The notes below the pieces were generated by a model. That model was not told where the DNA came from. It worked only from the letters and a program-made list of their open reading frames with translations, and made no database searches. Below are positions 51,763 to 60,242 of a DNA stretch of 64,000 nucleotides, piece by piece. The stretch's first letter is position 1. Every line of letters begins with the position of its first letter. The position numbers were made by a program, and so were the translations under genes. Source of the stretch: Dactylosporangium aurantiacum (GTDB taxonomy: Bacteria > Actinomycetota > Actinomycetes > Mycobacteriales > Micromonosporaceae); NCBI RefSeq assembly GCF_000716715.1, contig NZ_JNYJ01000007.1, positions 310,001-374,000 of the forward strand, in the 5' to 3' direction.

Positions 51763-53121
51763 ATGCAACGCAGGAACGCCCTGACCGCGGGCATGGTCAC
51801 GCTGGTCACCTTCGTCGCCTTCGAGGCGGTGGCGGTGACGGCGGCCATGCCGACCGTCGCCCAGGCCCTCGACGGCGTCGCCCTGTACGGGTTCGCCTTC
51901 GGCGGCCCGTTCGCCACCGGCATCGTCGCGACCGTCGCCGCCGGCACCTGGTGCGACCGCCGGGGCCCGGCCCGCCCGACGCTCACCGGGGTCGTGCTGT
52001 TCAGCCTCGGCCTGCTGGTCGCCGGGCTCGCCCAGGACATCTGGACGCTCATCGCCGGCCGGCTCGTGCAGGGCTTCGGCGGCGGGCTCATCACCGTCGC
52101 GCTGTACGTCGTCGTCGGCCGGGCGTACCCCGCCGCCGAGCACCCGAAGGTCTTCTCGGCGCTGTCCGCCGCCTGGGTGCTGCCCGCCGTCGTCGGTCCC
52201 GCGGTCGCCGGGCTCATCGTGGAGCACCTCGGCTGGCGCTGGGTCTTCCTGCTGATCGCGGCCGCCACCCTGCCGGTCGCCGCGGTGATCCACCCGCACG
52301 TGCGCCGGATCGCGGGCGGCGCGGGTACCGCCGCCGGCACCCGCGTGCCGTGGGCGGTCGGCGTCGCCGGCGGGGTGCTGCTGCTGCACTGGGGCGGGCA
52401 GCGGCACGGCCTCGACGCGCTGCTGCTGGTGGCCGGCGGGCTGCTGGTCGTCGCCGCCTGCGGCCCGCGGCTGCTGCCCGCCGGCACGTTCACCGGCCGG
52501 CGCGGCCTGCCGAGCGTCATCCTGGTGCGTGGGTTCGCCGGCGCCGCGTTCATGCAGGCGGACGTCTTCATCCCGCTGCTGCTGACCCGCGAGCGCGGCC
52601 TCACCCCGTCGCTGGCCGGGCTGACGCTCACCGCCGGGGCGCTGCTGTGGTCCGCCGGCTCCTGGATCCAGGCCCGGCAGGGGCAGCGGTTCACCCCCGC
52701 CGTCCGGCTGCGCGCCGGGCTGACCGGCATCGCGCTCGGGGTGCTGTCGGCGGTGGCGATGGTCGCCCCGGCCGTGCCCGTCGCGGCGGTGGTGGCCGGG
52801 TGGTGCGTCGCGGGGTTCGGCATGGGCCTGGCGTCGCCGACCGTCTCGGCGCTGGTGCTGCAGCTCTCGCCGCCGGACGAGCAGGGCGTCAACAGCTCGG
52901 CGCTGTCGGTCGCCGACTCGCTGCTGACCACCGTCGTGCTCGCCGTCGGCGGGTCGGTGTTCGCGGCGCTGGTCACCGCCGGTCCGGCCGCCTACCTCGC
53001 GGCGTTCCTGATCGCGCTGCTGCCGGCCGTCGCGGGCGCCCTGCTCGCCGGCCGGGTGACGGTCCGCACCCCGGCCGCGCCCGCCGCCGTCGCGTCGCCC
53101 AGGGCCGCGGTGCCCGGGTAA
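51763..53121 (+). CDS. MFS drug-exporter-like transporter
   Basis: The 452-aa protein has about 12-14 membrane helices. It carries MFS motifs of drug:proton antiporters: AAMPTVAQALDGVALYGF, GTWCDRRGPARPTLTGVVLF (motif A), LIAGRLVQGFGGGLITVALYVVVGR (motif B), and GPAVAGLIVEHLGWRWVFLL (motif C region). It should export a small molecule. It is divergent from the FAD hydroxylase with a shared operator region, so the pair may be co-induced by the same compound. The end is an Ala/Val/Pro-rich tail. Confidence 0.88.
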   Translation: MQRRNALTAGMVTLVTFVAFEAVAVTAAMPTVAQALDGVALYGFAFGGPFATGIVATVAAGTWCDRRGPARPTLTGVVLFSLGLLVAGLAQDIWTLIAGRLVQGFGGGLITVALYVVVGRAYPAAEHPKVFSALSAAWVLPAVVGPAVAGLIVEHLGWRWVFLLIAAATLPVAAVIHPHVRRIAGGAGTAAGTRVPWAVGVAGGVLLLHWGGQRHGLDALLLVAGGLLVVAACGPRLLPAGTFTGRRGLPSVILVRGFAGAAFMQADVFIPLLLTRERGLTPSLAGLTLTAGALLWSAGSWIQARQGQRFTPAVRLRAGLTGIALGVLSAVAMVAPAVPVAAVVAGWCVAGFGMGLASPTVSALVLQLSPPDEQGVNSSALSVADSLLTTVVLAVGGSVFAALVTAGPAAYLAAFLIALLPAVAGALLAGRVTVRTPAAPAAVASPRAAVPG

Positions 53122-53195
53122 TGGGCGCCCCGGCCGGGGCGGCGGGTCATGACCGCCAGGATGTGGACACTCCCCGGTCGCCGGCGGCGCCCGGG

Positions 53196-53201
53196 TAGCG
53201 T
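53196..53201 (+). promoter_or_regulatory. -10 box of a probable leaderless promoter
   Basis: TAGCGT fits TANNNT and ends 6 nt before the ATG of the aminopeptidase gene at 53208. Confidence 0.6.
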
Positions 53202-53207
53202 CGGGGG

Positions 53208-55811
53208 ATGCCCAGCCCGATCCGCGCCCTCACGCGCGCCGAGGCCGAGGCCCGCGCCGGCCTCGTCCGCGTCGACGGATACACGGTCCACCTCGACGTC
53301 ACCGACCCGGAGACCTACCGGTCCGACACCACGGTCGAGTTCCGCTGCACCGCCCCCGGCGCGACCACGTTCGCCGAGGTGAAAGGCGCCCGGCTGGACC
53401 GGGCCGTGCTCAACGGCCGGCCCCTGGATCCGGCGGCGCTCGACGGCAACCGGCTGACCCTGACGGGCCTGGCGGCGGCCAACCGGCTCGAGGTGACGTT
53501 CACCGCGCCGTACTCGCACGCGGGTGAGGGGCTGCACCGCACCACCGACCCGCAGGACGGCGGGGTGTACCTCTACGGGCAGGCGCCCCTCGACGAGGCA
53601 CAGCGGATGTTCGCCTGCTTCGACCAGCCCGACCTCAAGGCGCCCATCACGCTCACCGTCACCGCACCCGCACAGTGGACGGTGCTCGGCAACGCGCCGC
53701 TGCGGCAGGCCCGCGACGGGCGGTGGAGCTTCGCGCCGACGCCGCCGCTCGCCCCATACCTGTTCACGGTGCTCGCCGGGGCCTGGCATGTGCGTACCGC
53801 CGAACACGACGGCGTCCCGCTCGCCCTGGTCTGCCGGCGCTCCCTGGCCGCGCGCCTCGACGCCGCCGCCGGGGAGCTGTTCGCCGCCACGGCCGCGAGC
53901 CTCGACAGCTACCACGAGCTCTTCGGCGTCCGGTACCCCTTCACCAAGTATGACCAGGCGTTCGTCCCCGACTTCGCCGGCGTCGCCGTGGAGAACCCGG
54001 GCCTGGTGAACTACCGCGAGGAGCTGCTCTTCGACGGTGTCGCCCCGGACCACGAGCACCGCCGCCGCTTCGTGATCATGGCGCACGAGCTGGCCCACAT
54101 GTGGTTCGGCAACCTCGTGACCCTGCGCTGGTGGGACGACATCTGGCTCAACGAGGCGTTCGCCGAGCTGATGGGCTGGCGGGTCGCCGCCGGCACCGGC
54201 CGGCACCCGGGCGCCGCCGCCGACTTCGTGGTGTGGCGCAAGCGCTGGGGCATGCTCGCCGACCAGCGGCCCTCCACGCACCCGGTCGCCCCCGACGACG
54301 TCGCCGACACCACGGCCGCGTTCCTCAACTTCGACGGCATCTCCTACGCCAAGGGCGCCGCGGCCCTGCGCCAGCTCTCGGTCCTGCTCGGCGACGACGT
54401 GTTCCTCGCCGGGCTGCGGGTGTACTTCGAACGCTTCCGCTTCGGCAACGCCACGCTCGCCGACTTCCTCGCCGTGCTCGCCGAGGTGTCCACAGTGGAC
54501 CTCACCGGGTGGGCCCGGCTGTGGCTGCGCACCGCCGGGGTCAACACCCTGCGCCCGGCGCCGGGCCCCGCCGTCCACCAGAGCGGCAGCCCGCTGCGCC
54601 CGCACCGGTTCCGCGCCGCCGTGTACGACCGCACCGGCGCACCCACCCACCGCACCGAGGTCACCCTGACCGGCGGGGCCGCCGGGCTGGACCTGCCCGA
54701 GGGGCCGGTGCTGCTGCTCAACGACGGCGACGACACGTACGCGAAGCTCCGCCTCGACCCGGCCGGCCTGGCCGCGCTGCCGGAGGTGCTGCCCGCGGTC
54801 GCCGACCCGCTCGCCCGGGCGCAGCTGTGGACGGCGGCGATGGACGCGACCCACGACGGCGAGCTGCCACCGGAGGCGTTCCTGACCCTGTTGCGGGCCG
54901 CGCTGCCCGGCGAGGCGGAGACGGGCGTGCTGCTGGAGGTGCTCGGCTTCGCCCGGGACAGCCTGGCCCGGCGCGGCCTGGTGCCCTTCGGCCCGCTGGA
55001 AACGGCCTGCGCGGCGGCCCTCGCCGCGGCGGAGCCGGGCAGCGGGCGGCAGCTCGCCCTGGCCGCGGCGCTGACCACGGTCGCCGGGCCGGCCGGGGCG
55101 GCCCGGCTGGCGGGCTGGCTCGCCCCGGACCCGGCCGGCCCGCCGGGCCTCGCCGTCACGCAGGACCTGCGCTGGGAGGCGCTCGGCCGGCTCGTCGCCC
55201 TCGGCTACGACGGCGCGCCCGCCACCACCGGCGCGCCCGCCACCACCGGCGCGTCCGCCACCACCAGCGCGCCGGCCACCCCAGGCGCGCCCGCCACCCC
55301 AGGCGCGCCCGCCACCACCGGCGCCACCGGCGGCGGCGCGGCCGCTGGGAGCGGCTTCGACGCCGTGGCGGCGATCGCGGACGAGGAGCGGCGCGACCCC
55401 AGCGCCGGCGGGGCCCAGCACGCCGTCAGGTGCCGCGCCGCCCTGCCGGCCGCCGCCGCGAAGGCCGAGGCGTGGGAGCTGATCGTGCGCGACGAGCGGC
55501 CCCGCGTCGCGATGGCCGCCGCGGCCGGGTTCTGGCAGCCCGGCCAGGAGGCGCTCACCGACCCCTACGTCGAGCGGTTCTTCGCCGACGCGCCCGCCAT
55601 GGTCGCGGGGCGCTACCAGCTGTTCGCGATGAACCTGATCCGGCAGGTCTTTCCCCGGTACACGCGACGATCCCTCAGACTCGCGGAGGAGCTGCTGGCG
55701 ACCGCCGGGCTCGACCCGGTGCTGCGGCGCGAGGTCGGCGACGCCGCGGACGAGCTGAGATATTTCCAGGACCGTGTCGAAGCCGGCCGGCACCGTTCGA
55801 CGCGTTGGTGA
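53208..55811 (+). CDS. pepN: aminopeptidase N (M1 family)
   Basis: The 867-aa enzyme removes N-terminal residues from peptides in the cytoplasm. The zinc site HELAHMWFGNLVTLRWWDDIWLNEAFAE is intact with the HExxH-x18-E spacing. The exopeptidase (GAMEN-type) motif is altered to GVAVENPG but keeps the key Glu-Asn. The C-terminal helical ERAP-like domain contains an inserted linker of six near-identical six-residue units (GAPATT type, residues about 669-704) encoded by an 18-bp tandem repeat. It is preceded by a leaderless-type promoter and followed closely by the YCII gene. Confidence 0.94.
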   Translation: MPSPIRALTRAEAEARAGLVRVDGYTVHLDVTDPETYRSDTTVEFRCTAPGATTFAEVKGARLDRAVLNGRPLDPAALDGNRLTLTGLAAANRLEVTFTAPYSHAGEGLHRTTDPQDGGVYLYGQAPLDEAQRMFACFDQPDLKAPITLTVTAPAQWTVLGNAPLRQARDGRWSFAPTPPLAPYLFTVLAGAWHVRTAEHDGVPLALVCRRSLAARLDAAAGELFAATAASLDSYHELFGVRYPFTKYDQAFVPDFAGVAVENPGLVNYREELLFDGVAPDHEHRRRFVIMAHELAHMWFGNLVTLRWWDDIWLNEAFAELMGWRVAAGTGRHPGAAADFVVWRKRWGMLADQRPSTHPVAPDDVADTTAAFLNFDGISYAKGAAALRQLSVLLGDDVFLAGLRVYFERFRFGNATLADFLAVLAEVSTVDLTGWARLWLRTAGVNTLRPAPGPAVHQSGSPLRPHRFRAAVYDRTGAPTHRTEVTLTGGAAGLDLPEGPVLLLNDGDDTYAKLRLDPAGLAALPEVLPAVADPLARAQLWTAAMDATHDGELPPEAFLTLLRAALPGEAETGVLLEVLGFARDSLARRGLVPFGPLETACAAALAAAEPGSGRQLALAAALTTVAGPAGAARLAGWLAPDPAGPPGLAVTQDLRWEALGRLVALGYDGAPATTGAPATTGASATTSAPATPGAPATPGAPATTGATGGGAAAGSGFDAVAAIADEERRDPSAGGAQHAVRCRAALPAAAAKAEAWELIVRDERPRVAMAAAAGFWQPGQEALTDPYVERFFADAPAMVAGRYQLFAMNLIRQVFPRYTRRSLRLAEELLATAGLDPVLRREVGDAADELRYFQDRVEAGRHRSTRW
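55212..55319. repeat. 18-bp in-frame tandem repeat within pepN
   Basis: Six units of GGCGCGCCCGCCACCACC, beginning at 55212 and spaced 18 bp, encode a GAPATT linker. Because the unit is a multiple of three the frame is preserved. Confidence 0.93.
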
Positions 55812-55839
55812 CGGACGACCTCACCGGAAGGGCACACAG

Positions 55840-56190
55840 ATGCGGTACATGCTGATGCACAAGCTCAACGACGCCGACCCGGCGCAGTGGGCGCCGACGC
55901 CGGAGTTCCTCGGCCGGATGGGCGAGTTCATGACCGAGGTCTCCAGGGCGGGCGTGCTGCTCGCCGCCGAGGGCCTGCTGCCCAGCTCGGCCGGCGCGGC
56001 CACGATCAGCGTCAAGAACGGCCAGCAGACCGTCGTCGACGGCCCGTTCGCCGAGGCCAAGGAGGTCATCGCGGGCTTCGCCATCGTCCAGGTCCGCGAC
56101 CACGCCGAGGCCCTGGAGTGGGCGCAGCGCTTCGCCGCGCTGTTCGACGACGTCGAGATCGAGGTCCGCAAGGTGCCCGACGCCGGCTGA
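55840..56190 (+). CDS. YCII-domain (DGPF) protein
   Basis: The 116-aa protein belongs to the YCII-related / DGPF family. It opens MRYMLMHKLND and carries the signature TVVDGPFAEAKEVIAGFAIVQV, followed by AEALEWAQRFAAL and a strand end (VEIEVRKVPDAG). Proteins of this kind are encoded next to ECF42 sigma factors and are often members of their regulon. Its role is unknown; an active-site-like His/Asp pair suggests a small enzyme. GGAAGGG lies 7 nt before the ATG at 55840. The sigma factor gene follows after 55 bp. Confidence 0.88.
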   Translation: MRYMLMHKLNDADPAQWAPTPEFLGRMGEFMTEVSRAGVLLAAEGLLPSSAGAATISVKNGQQTVVDGPFAEAKEVIAGFAIVQVRDHAEALEWAQRFAALFDDVEIEVRKVPDAG

Positions 56191-56233
56191 GCGTGTCCCG
56201 GTGGCCGGCACCGCGCCCGCCGGTGCCGGCCGC

Positions 56234-56239
56234 TACGTT
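56234..56239 (+). promoter_or_regulatory. -10 box of a probable leaderless promoter
   Basis: TACGTT fits TANNNT and ends 6 nt before the GTG of the sigma factor gene at 56246. Confidence 0.6.
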
Positions 56240-56245
56240 GGCGGG

Positions 56246-57475
56246 GTGACGCGAGCGGACACGCACCGGGCGGTCGAGGCCGTGTGGCGCATCGAGGCGG
56301 GCCGGGTCATCGCCGGGGTGGCGCGCCTGGTCGGCGACGTCGGCCTGGCCGAGGAGCTGGCCCAGGACGCGCTGCTGGCCGCCCTGGAGCAGTGGCCGGC
56401 CGAGGGCGTGCCGCGCAACCCGGGCGCCTGGCTGATGACGACCGCGAAACGCCGCGCGATCGACCAGATCCGGCGCCGGGAGCGGTTCGCGGCGAGGATG
56501 CCCGACCTGCTGCTGCCGGACACCGTCGAGGGGGAGTTCGACGCGGTCGTCGAGGACACCATCGAGGACGACCTGCTGCGGCTCATCTTCACCGCCTGCC
56601 ACCCGGTGCTCGGCCCCGAGGCGCGGGTCGCGCTGACGCTGCGCATGCTCGGCGGGCTGTCCACCGACGAGATCGCCCGGGCGTTCCTGGTCCCGGGCGC
56701 GACCGTCGGCCAGCGCATCAGCCGCGCGAAGAAGACCCTCGCCGAGGCGAAGGTGCCGTTCGAGGTGCCGGACGGCGCCGCCCGCACCGAACGGCTCGCC
56801 TCCGTCCTGGAGGTCATCTACCTCATCTTCAACGAGGGCTACTCGGCCACCGCCGGCGACGACTGGATGCGCCCCGCCCTGTGCGAGGAGGCGATGCGCC
56901 TCGGCCGGGTCCTCGCCGGCCTCATGCCCGGCGAGGCGGAGGTCCACGGCCTCGTCGCCCTCATGGAGATCCAGGCGTCGCGCTCGGCGGCCCGCACCGG
57001 CCCGTCCGGCGAGCCGGTCGTCCTGCTGGAACAGGACCGCGGCCGGTGGGACCGGCTGCTCATCCGCCGCGGGCTGGCCGCCCTCGACCGGGCCGAGGAG
57101 CTGGGCGGCGGCACGTACACGCTGCAGGCCGCCATTGCCGCCTGCCACGCCCGCGCCGCGACCGCCGCCGACACCGACTGGCACCGCATCGCCGAGCTGT
57201 ACGCCCGGCACCCGCCGTCCCCGGTCGTCGAGCTCAACCGGGCCGTCGCCGTCGCCATGGCCGACGGTCCCGCCGCCGGTCTGGCGGTGCTCGACCCGCT
57301 GCTGGACGAGCCGTCGCTGCGCTCGTACCACCTGCTGCCGACGGTCCGCGCCGACCTGCTGCTCAAGCTCGGGCGCCGCGACGAGGCACGGGCCGAGTTC
57401 GAGCGGGCCGCCGCGATGACCCGCAACGAGGCCGAGCGCGGCCTCCTCCTGGCCCGCGCCGAGGGCTGCCGGTAG
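56246..57475 (+). CDS. ECF sigma factor, ECF42 type with C-terminal extension
   Basis: The 409-aa protein has sigma region 2 (VGDVGLAEELAQDALLAALEQWP, NPGAWLMTTAKRRAIDQIRRRE) and region 4 (LTLRMLGGLSTDEIARAFLVPGATVGQRISRAKKTLAEA). An extension of about 210 residues follows (LEVIYLIFNEGYSA, ALCEEAMRLGRVLAGLMP, ELNRAVAVAMADGPAAGLAVLD, LPTVRADLLLKLGRRDEARAEFERA) with TPR-like character. This architecture, and the upstream DGPF gene, define the ECF42 group, which works without a classical anti-sigma factor. The GTG at 56246 is chosen for the -10 box 6 nt upstream and the family-like start. Confidence 0.93.
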   Translation: MTRADTHRAVEAVWRIEAGRVIAGVARLVGDVGLAEELAQDALLAALEQWPAEGVPRNPGAWLMTTAKRRAIDQIRRRERFAARMPDLLLPDTVEGEFDAVVEDTIEDDLLRLIFTACHPVLGPEARVALTLRMLGGLSTDEIARAFLVPGATVGQRISRAKKTLAEAKVPFEVPDGAARTERLASVLEVIYLIFNEGYSATAGDDWMRPALCEEAMRLGRVLAGLMPGEAEVHGLVALMEIQASRSAARTGPSGEPVVLLEQDRGRWDRLLIRRGLAALDRAEELGGGTYTLQAAIAACHARAATAADTDWHRIAELYARHPPSPVVELNRAVAVAMADGPAAGLAVLDPLLDEPSLRSYHLLPTVRADLLLKLGRRDEARAEFERAAAMTRNEAERGLLLARAEGCR

Positions 57476-57541
57476 ACCCCCAGTCACATACGGCCGCAAT
57501 GCAATCGCCAGGGGGCGGCTCCCCGCTGATGCACAGTAGTG

Positions 57542-57796
57542 AGGACCAACCCGCGCGGCGACGTGGCGAGGTCCGCCGACATCGCCCTCACCGACGTGGA
57601 GGCGTACCGCTACGACGAGTTCGGCGTCCCGGACACCGCGTCCTCCGACCGCCGCTACGGCTGGCTCGGCGGCAGGCAACGCTCCGGCGACGCGCTCGGC
57701 GACACCATCCTGATGGGCGTCCGGCTGTCCCCGCCGTCGCTGGGCCGCTTCGTGCAGGTCGACCCGGTCCCGGGCGGCAACTGCAACGCCCAGAGC
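57542..57796 (+). pseudogene. RHS-repeat protein core remnant
   Basis: The frame encodes RTNPRGDVARSADIALTDVE then AYRYDEFGVPD, RRYGWLGGRQRSGDAL, LMGVRLSPPSLGRFVQVDPVPGGN. This is the conserved RHS-repeat-associated core that precedes the toxin domain in polymorphic toxins. There is no start and no upstream RHS repeats, and the frame ends in a junction with the next remnant. Only the core boundary of a large toxin gene survives. Confidence 0.75.
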
Positions 57797-58040
57797 CTCG
57801 AAGGTCGCCGGCAAGCTGAAGATGCTGCCCGGCAACACCGACGAGCGGGTCGCCTTCCTGGAGACGTTCGGTGTCTGCGGGGTGCTGCGGACGGCCCGCT
57901 GTCCGGGCTTCGGCGCGCGGTTCGTCCCGTAGGTGCGGCGGCCGCAGCCGGAGCGCAACGACCTGGCGTATCCGCTGTGGTGCCGGTCCTCCGACGACGG
58001 CGTGGACGAGACGAACGTCCGGCCGTTCCTGGCCGCCGGG
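57797..58040 (+). pseudogene. immunity-like gene fragment with in-frame stop
   Basis: A frame starting at the RHS junction encodes ERVAFLETFGVCGVLRTARC, then PGFGARFVP, a TAG stop at 57930, and in the same frame VRRPQPERNDLAYPLW and DDGVDETNVRPFLAAGW. The sequence on both sides of the stop reads as one conserved protein, so the TAG is a single-base nonsense change (probably from a Tyr TAC codon). Its position next to an RHS core suggests a toxin-immunity neighbourhood, but the family is not firmly identified. Confidence 0.5.
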
Positions 58041-58116
58041 TGGGCGGGCGCCCGCCCCGGGTGCCGGGTCAGGGGTGCGGGTCAGCTCGGACGGCGGCCG
58101 TGCCCGACGGCACAGG

Positions 58117-58145
58117 GGGCCCGCACCGGGGTCCGGTGCGGGCCC
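58117..58145 (-). terminator. terminator hairpin
   Basis: GGGCCCGCACCGG (58117-58129) and CCGGTGCGGGCCC (58133-58145) form a perfect 13-bp stem, 17 bp beyond the stop of the GH16-like gene. Confidence 0.8.
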
Positions 58146-58162
58146 TGTCGCGGCTCAGGCGC

Positions 58163-59386
58163 TCAGCAGTGGCCGAGGTCCTCCCAGTTGGCGGTCCAGC
58201 CGGGTTCGGAGCCCTGCGTCCACCACTTGGCGCGCCACAGGTGCTTGCCCTGGCCCGAGGCCGGGCCGTTGGGGTCGCCGTACTTGCTCTTCTCGTGCTT
58301 GACGGTCTGGCCCGTCGTGTACACCGCGCTGACCGACCACTCGGGGGCGGCCGCGCAGCTGGTGGCCGGCGGGGTGGAGACCGACGGCGACGCGGACGGC
58401 GACTTCGACGGCGACGCCGACGTCGTCGGGGTGGCGGAGCCGCTCGGGGTCACGCACGGGCCGGCCGAGTCGACGGTGTCGGTGAAGGCGTTGCCCGCCG
58501 AGCGGTACGCCCCGGCCTGGGTGGTGACCTGCGAGGGGGTCAGGACCTGGTTCTTGGCGAACAGGACCCAGTCGACCTGCTGGATGTAGGTCGACAGCCC
58601 GCCGGTGTGCGCGGCCGTGTCGATGAACCAGAGGTTCCAGTTGATGGTCATCGTCTGGCGCGGGTAGAACTTGCCGGAGTGGTCGCCGACCTGCACGCCG
58701 TCGATGTGGTAGATGACGTGGCCGTCGGCGACGGTGACGACCAGGTCGTGCCACCCGTCGAAGCTGCGCCGCTCCTCGGAGTGGACATTGTCGGCGTACC
58801 ACGGTTCGTTGCGGTACGTGTACCAGGTGGTCTGGTAGTTGATCGGGCCGGTCTCGCCCCAGCCGCCGTTGGGCAGGTACTCGGAGACGTCCAGCTCGCT
58901 GTAGGTGGGGTCGAGGTCGCCGTTGAGCGGGCTGATGGTGAAGAACGTCTCGTTGATGTGGTCGCCGTCGTTGCCCCTGACGGGCGTGTCGGTGAAGCGG
59001 ACCCGGCTGGCGTAGGTGCCTTCGAGGTACCGCTTCTGCGCCGAGTACAGCTCGGCCTGGTTGGTGCCGGCGCCGGTGCCGTCGGTCGAGGCGGTCAGCT
59101 GCAGCACCTTCTGCCCGCCGGAGGTGGGGAAGGTGATGCTGTTGGCCGACCAGGTCGCGCCGGGCACGCCGGGACCGCCGGCGTAGGTGCGCGGCACCCA
59201 GCCGTGCTGGCTCAGCGTCGCGTCCGACGACGAGCTGTAGTTGAAGTCGTCGAACAGGTAGCCGCAGGTGTTGGCGGCGGCGCTGGCGGTGCCAACGGTG
59301 GCCGCGGTGACGGCCACGGCACCCACCCCGACGAGCACCGCGGCGCCCGCCGCGAGCGCTAGAGATCGACGTTTACCGATGGACAT
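58163..59386 (-). CDS. secreted GH16-like glycoside hydrolase with chitin-binding domain
   Basis: The 407-aa protein has a signal peptide (GKRRSLALAAGAAVLVGVGAVAVTAATVGTASA), a jelly-roll catalytic domain, a Ser/Thr/Pro linker and a C-terminal carbohydrate-binding module. The catalytic signature ExDxxE appears in YSELDVSEYLPNGGWGE, as in GH16. The C-terminal ~50 residues resemble a CBM5/12 (chitin-binding) module: VSAVYTTGQTVKHEKSKYGD, HLWRAKWWTQGSEPGW. It would act outside the cell on a beta-glucan or chitin-type polymer. AGGAGG lies 9 nt before the ATG at 59386. It lies downstream of the sugar importer genes. Confidence 0.85.
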   Translation of the reverse strand: MSIGKRRSLALAAGAAVLVGVGAVAVTAATVGTASAAANTCGYLFDDFNYSSSSDATLSQHGWVPRTYAGGPGVPGATWSANSITFPTSGGQKVLQLTASTDGTGAGTNQAELYSAQKRYLEGTYASRVRFTDTPVRGNDGDHINETFFTISPLNGDLDPTYSELDVSEYLPNGGWGETGPINYQTTWYTYRNEPWYADNVHSEERRSFDGWHDLVVTVADGHVIYHIDGVQVGDHSGKFYPRQTMTINWNLWFIDTAAHTGGLSTYIQQVDWVLFAKNQVLTPSQVTTQAGAYRSAGNAFTDTVDSAGPCVTPSGSATPTTSASPSKSPSASPSVSTPPATSCAAAPEWSVSAVYTTGQTVKHEKSKYGDPNGPASGQGKHLWRAKWWTQGSEPGWTANWEDLGHC

Positions 59387-59426
59387 GGGCACAGTCCTCC
59401 TTGAGGGGAAAGGAGTTGGACGGACC

Positions 59427-60242
59427 TTACTTGACCGCGCCGGCGGTCATACCGGCTCGGATGTGCCGTTGGAACGCGACGTAGGCGATGAGCACCGGCA
59501 GCATTGCGATGGTGAGACCGGCGAACAGACCGCTCCAGTCGCTGCGATACCCCTGACTGACCGACAGGGCGGCCAAACCCTGCGCCAGGACATACCGATC
59601 GGGGTCGGGGTTGAGAACCAGGGGGAGCAGGTACTGGTTCCACAGCCCGAGGAAGTTGAAGATGCCGACGGCGACGAGACCGGGACGGGCCATGGGCAGC
59701 ATGACGCGGAAGAACACCGCGCCGTGCGAGCAGCCGTCGAGGAACGCCGCCTCCGCCACCTCCGTGGGGAGTGTCTTGAAGAACGCGTGCAGGAAGAAGA
59801 CCGTGAACGGCACCGCGTAGGCGGCGTAGACCAGGATCAGCCCCTGGTAGGTGCCGAGCAGGCCGAGCTGCTGCACGACGAAGAACAGCGGGACGAGGGC
59901 GAGGAACACCGGGAAGAACATGGCCGCGACGAACACGTAGTAGATGAGCCGGTTGCCGCGGAACTCGTACCGGGCCAGGGCGTAGGCGACCAGCGAGCCC
60001 AGCAGCATGGTCAGCAGCAGGCCCCCGCCCACGACGATCAGGCTGTTGAGGAAGTACCGGCCGATGCTCGCCTCGGTCCACGCCCGGCCCCAGTTGCCCC
60101 ACTGCGGGTCGGTGGGCAGCGACCACGGGTCGTTGAGGATCGCGTTGTCGGTCTTGAACGAGCTGACCACCGCCCACAGCAGCGGCAGCGCCGTGACGAC
60201 GCCCCACAGCAGCATCGCGAGGTGTACCGGGAAACGCCTCAT
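59427..60242 (-). CDS. ngcG: carbohydrate ABC permease (NgcG-like)
   Basis: The 271-aa MalG-type permease has six membrane helices and the coupling motif EVAEAAFLDGCSHGAVFFRVMLPMARPGLVAVGIF. It partners the NgcF-like permease to import amino sugars or oligosaccharides. Its ATG overlaps the upstream permease stop by four bases (ATGA). No dedicated ATPase is encoded here; such systems use a shared MsiK ATPase encoded elsewhere. Confidence 0.9.
   Translation of the reverse strand: MRRFPVHLAMLLWGVVTALPLLWAVVSSFKTDNAILNDPWSLPTDPQWGNWGRAWTEASIGRYFLNSLIVVGGGLLLTMLLGSLVAYALARYEFRGNRLIYYVFVAAMFFPVFLALVPLFFVVQQLGLLGTYQGLILVYAAYAVPFTVFFLHAFFKTLPTEVAEAAFLDGCSHGAVFFRVMLPMARPGLVAVGIFNFLGLWNQYLLPLVLNPDPDRYVLAQGLAALSVSQGYRSDWSGLFAGLTIAMLPVLIAYVAFQRHIRAGMTAGAVK

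Noticed and set aside
53124..53139. palindrome CGCCCCGGCCGGGGCG after the MFS gene as terminator
   Set aside because: It has no loop and is within the compositional expectation of this GC-rich DNA.
52992..55793. 933-aa minus-strand reading frame
   Set aside because: It is the antisense shadow of aminopeptidase N in GC-rich DNA and has no recognisable motif.
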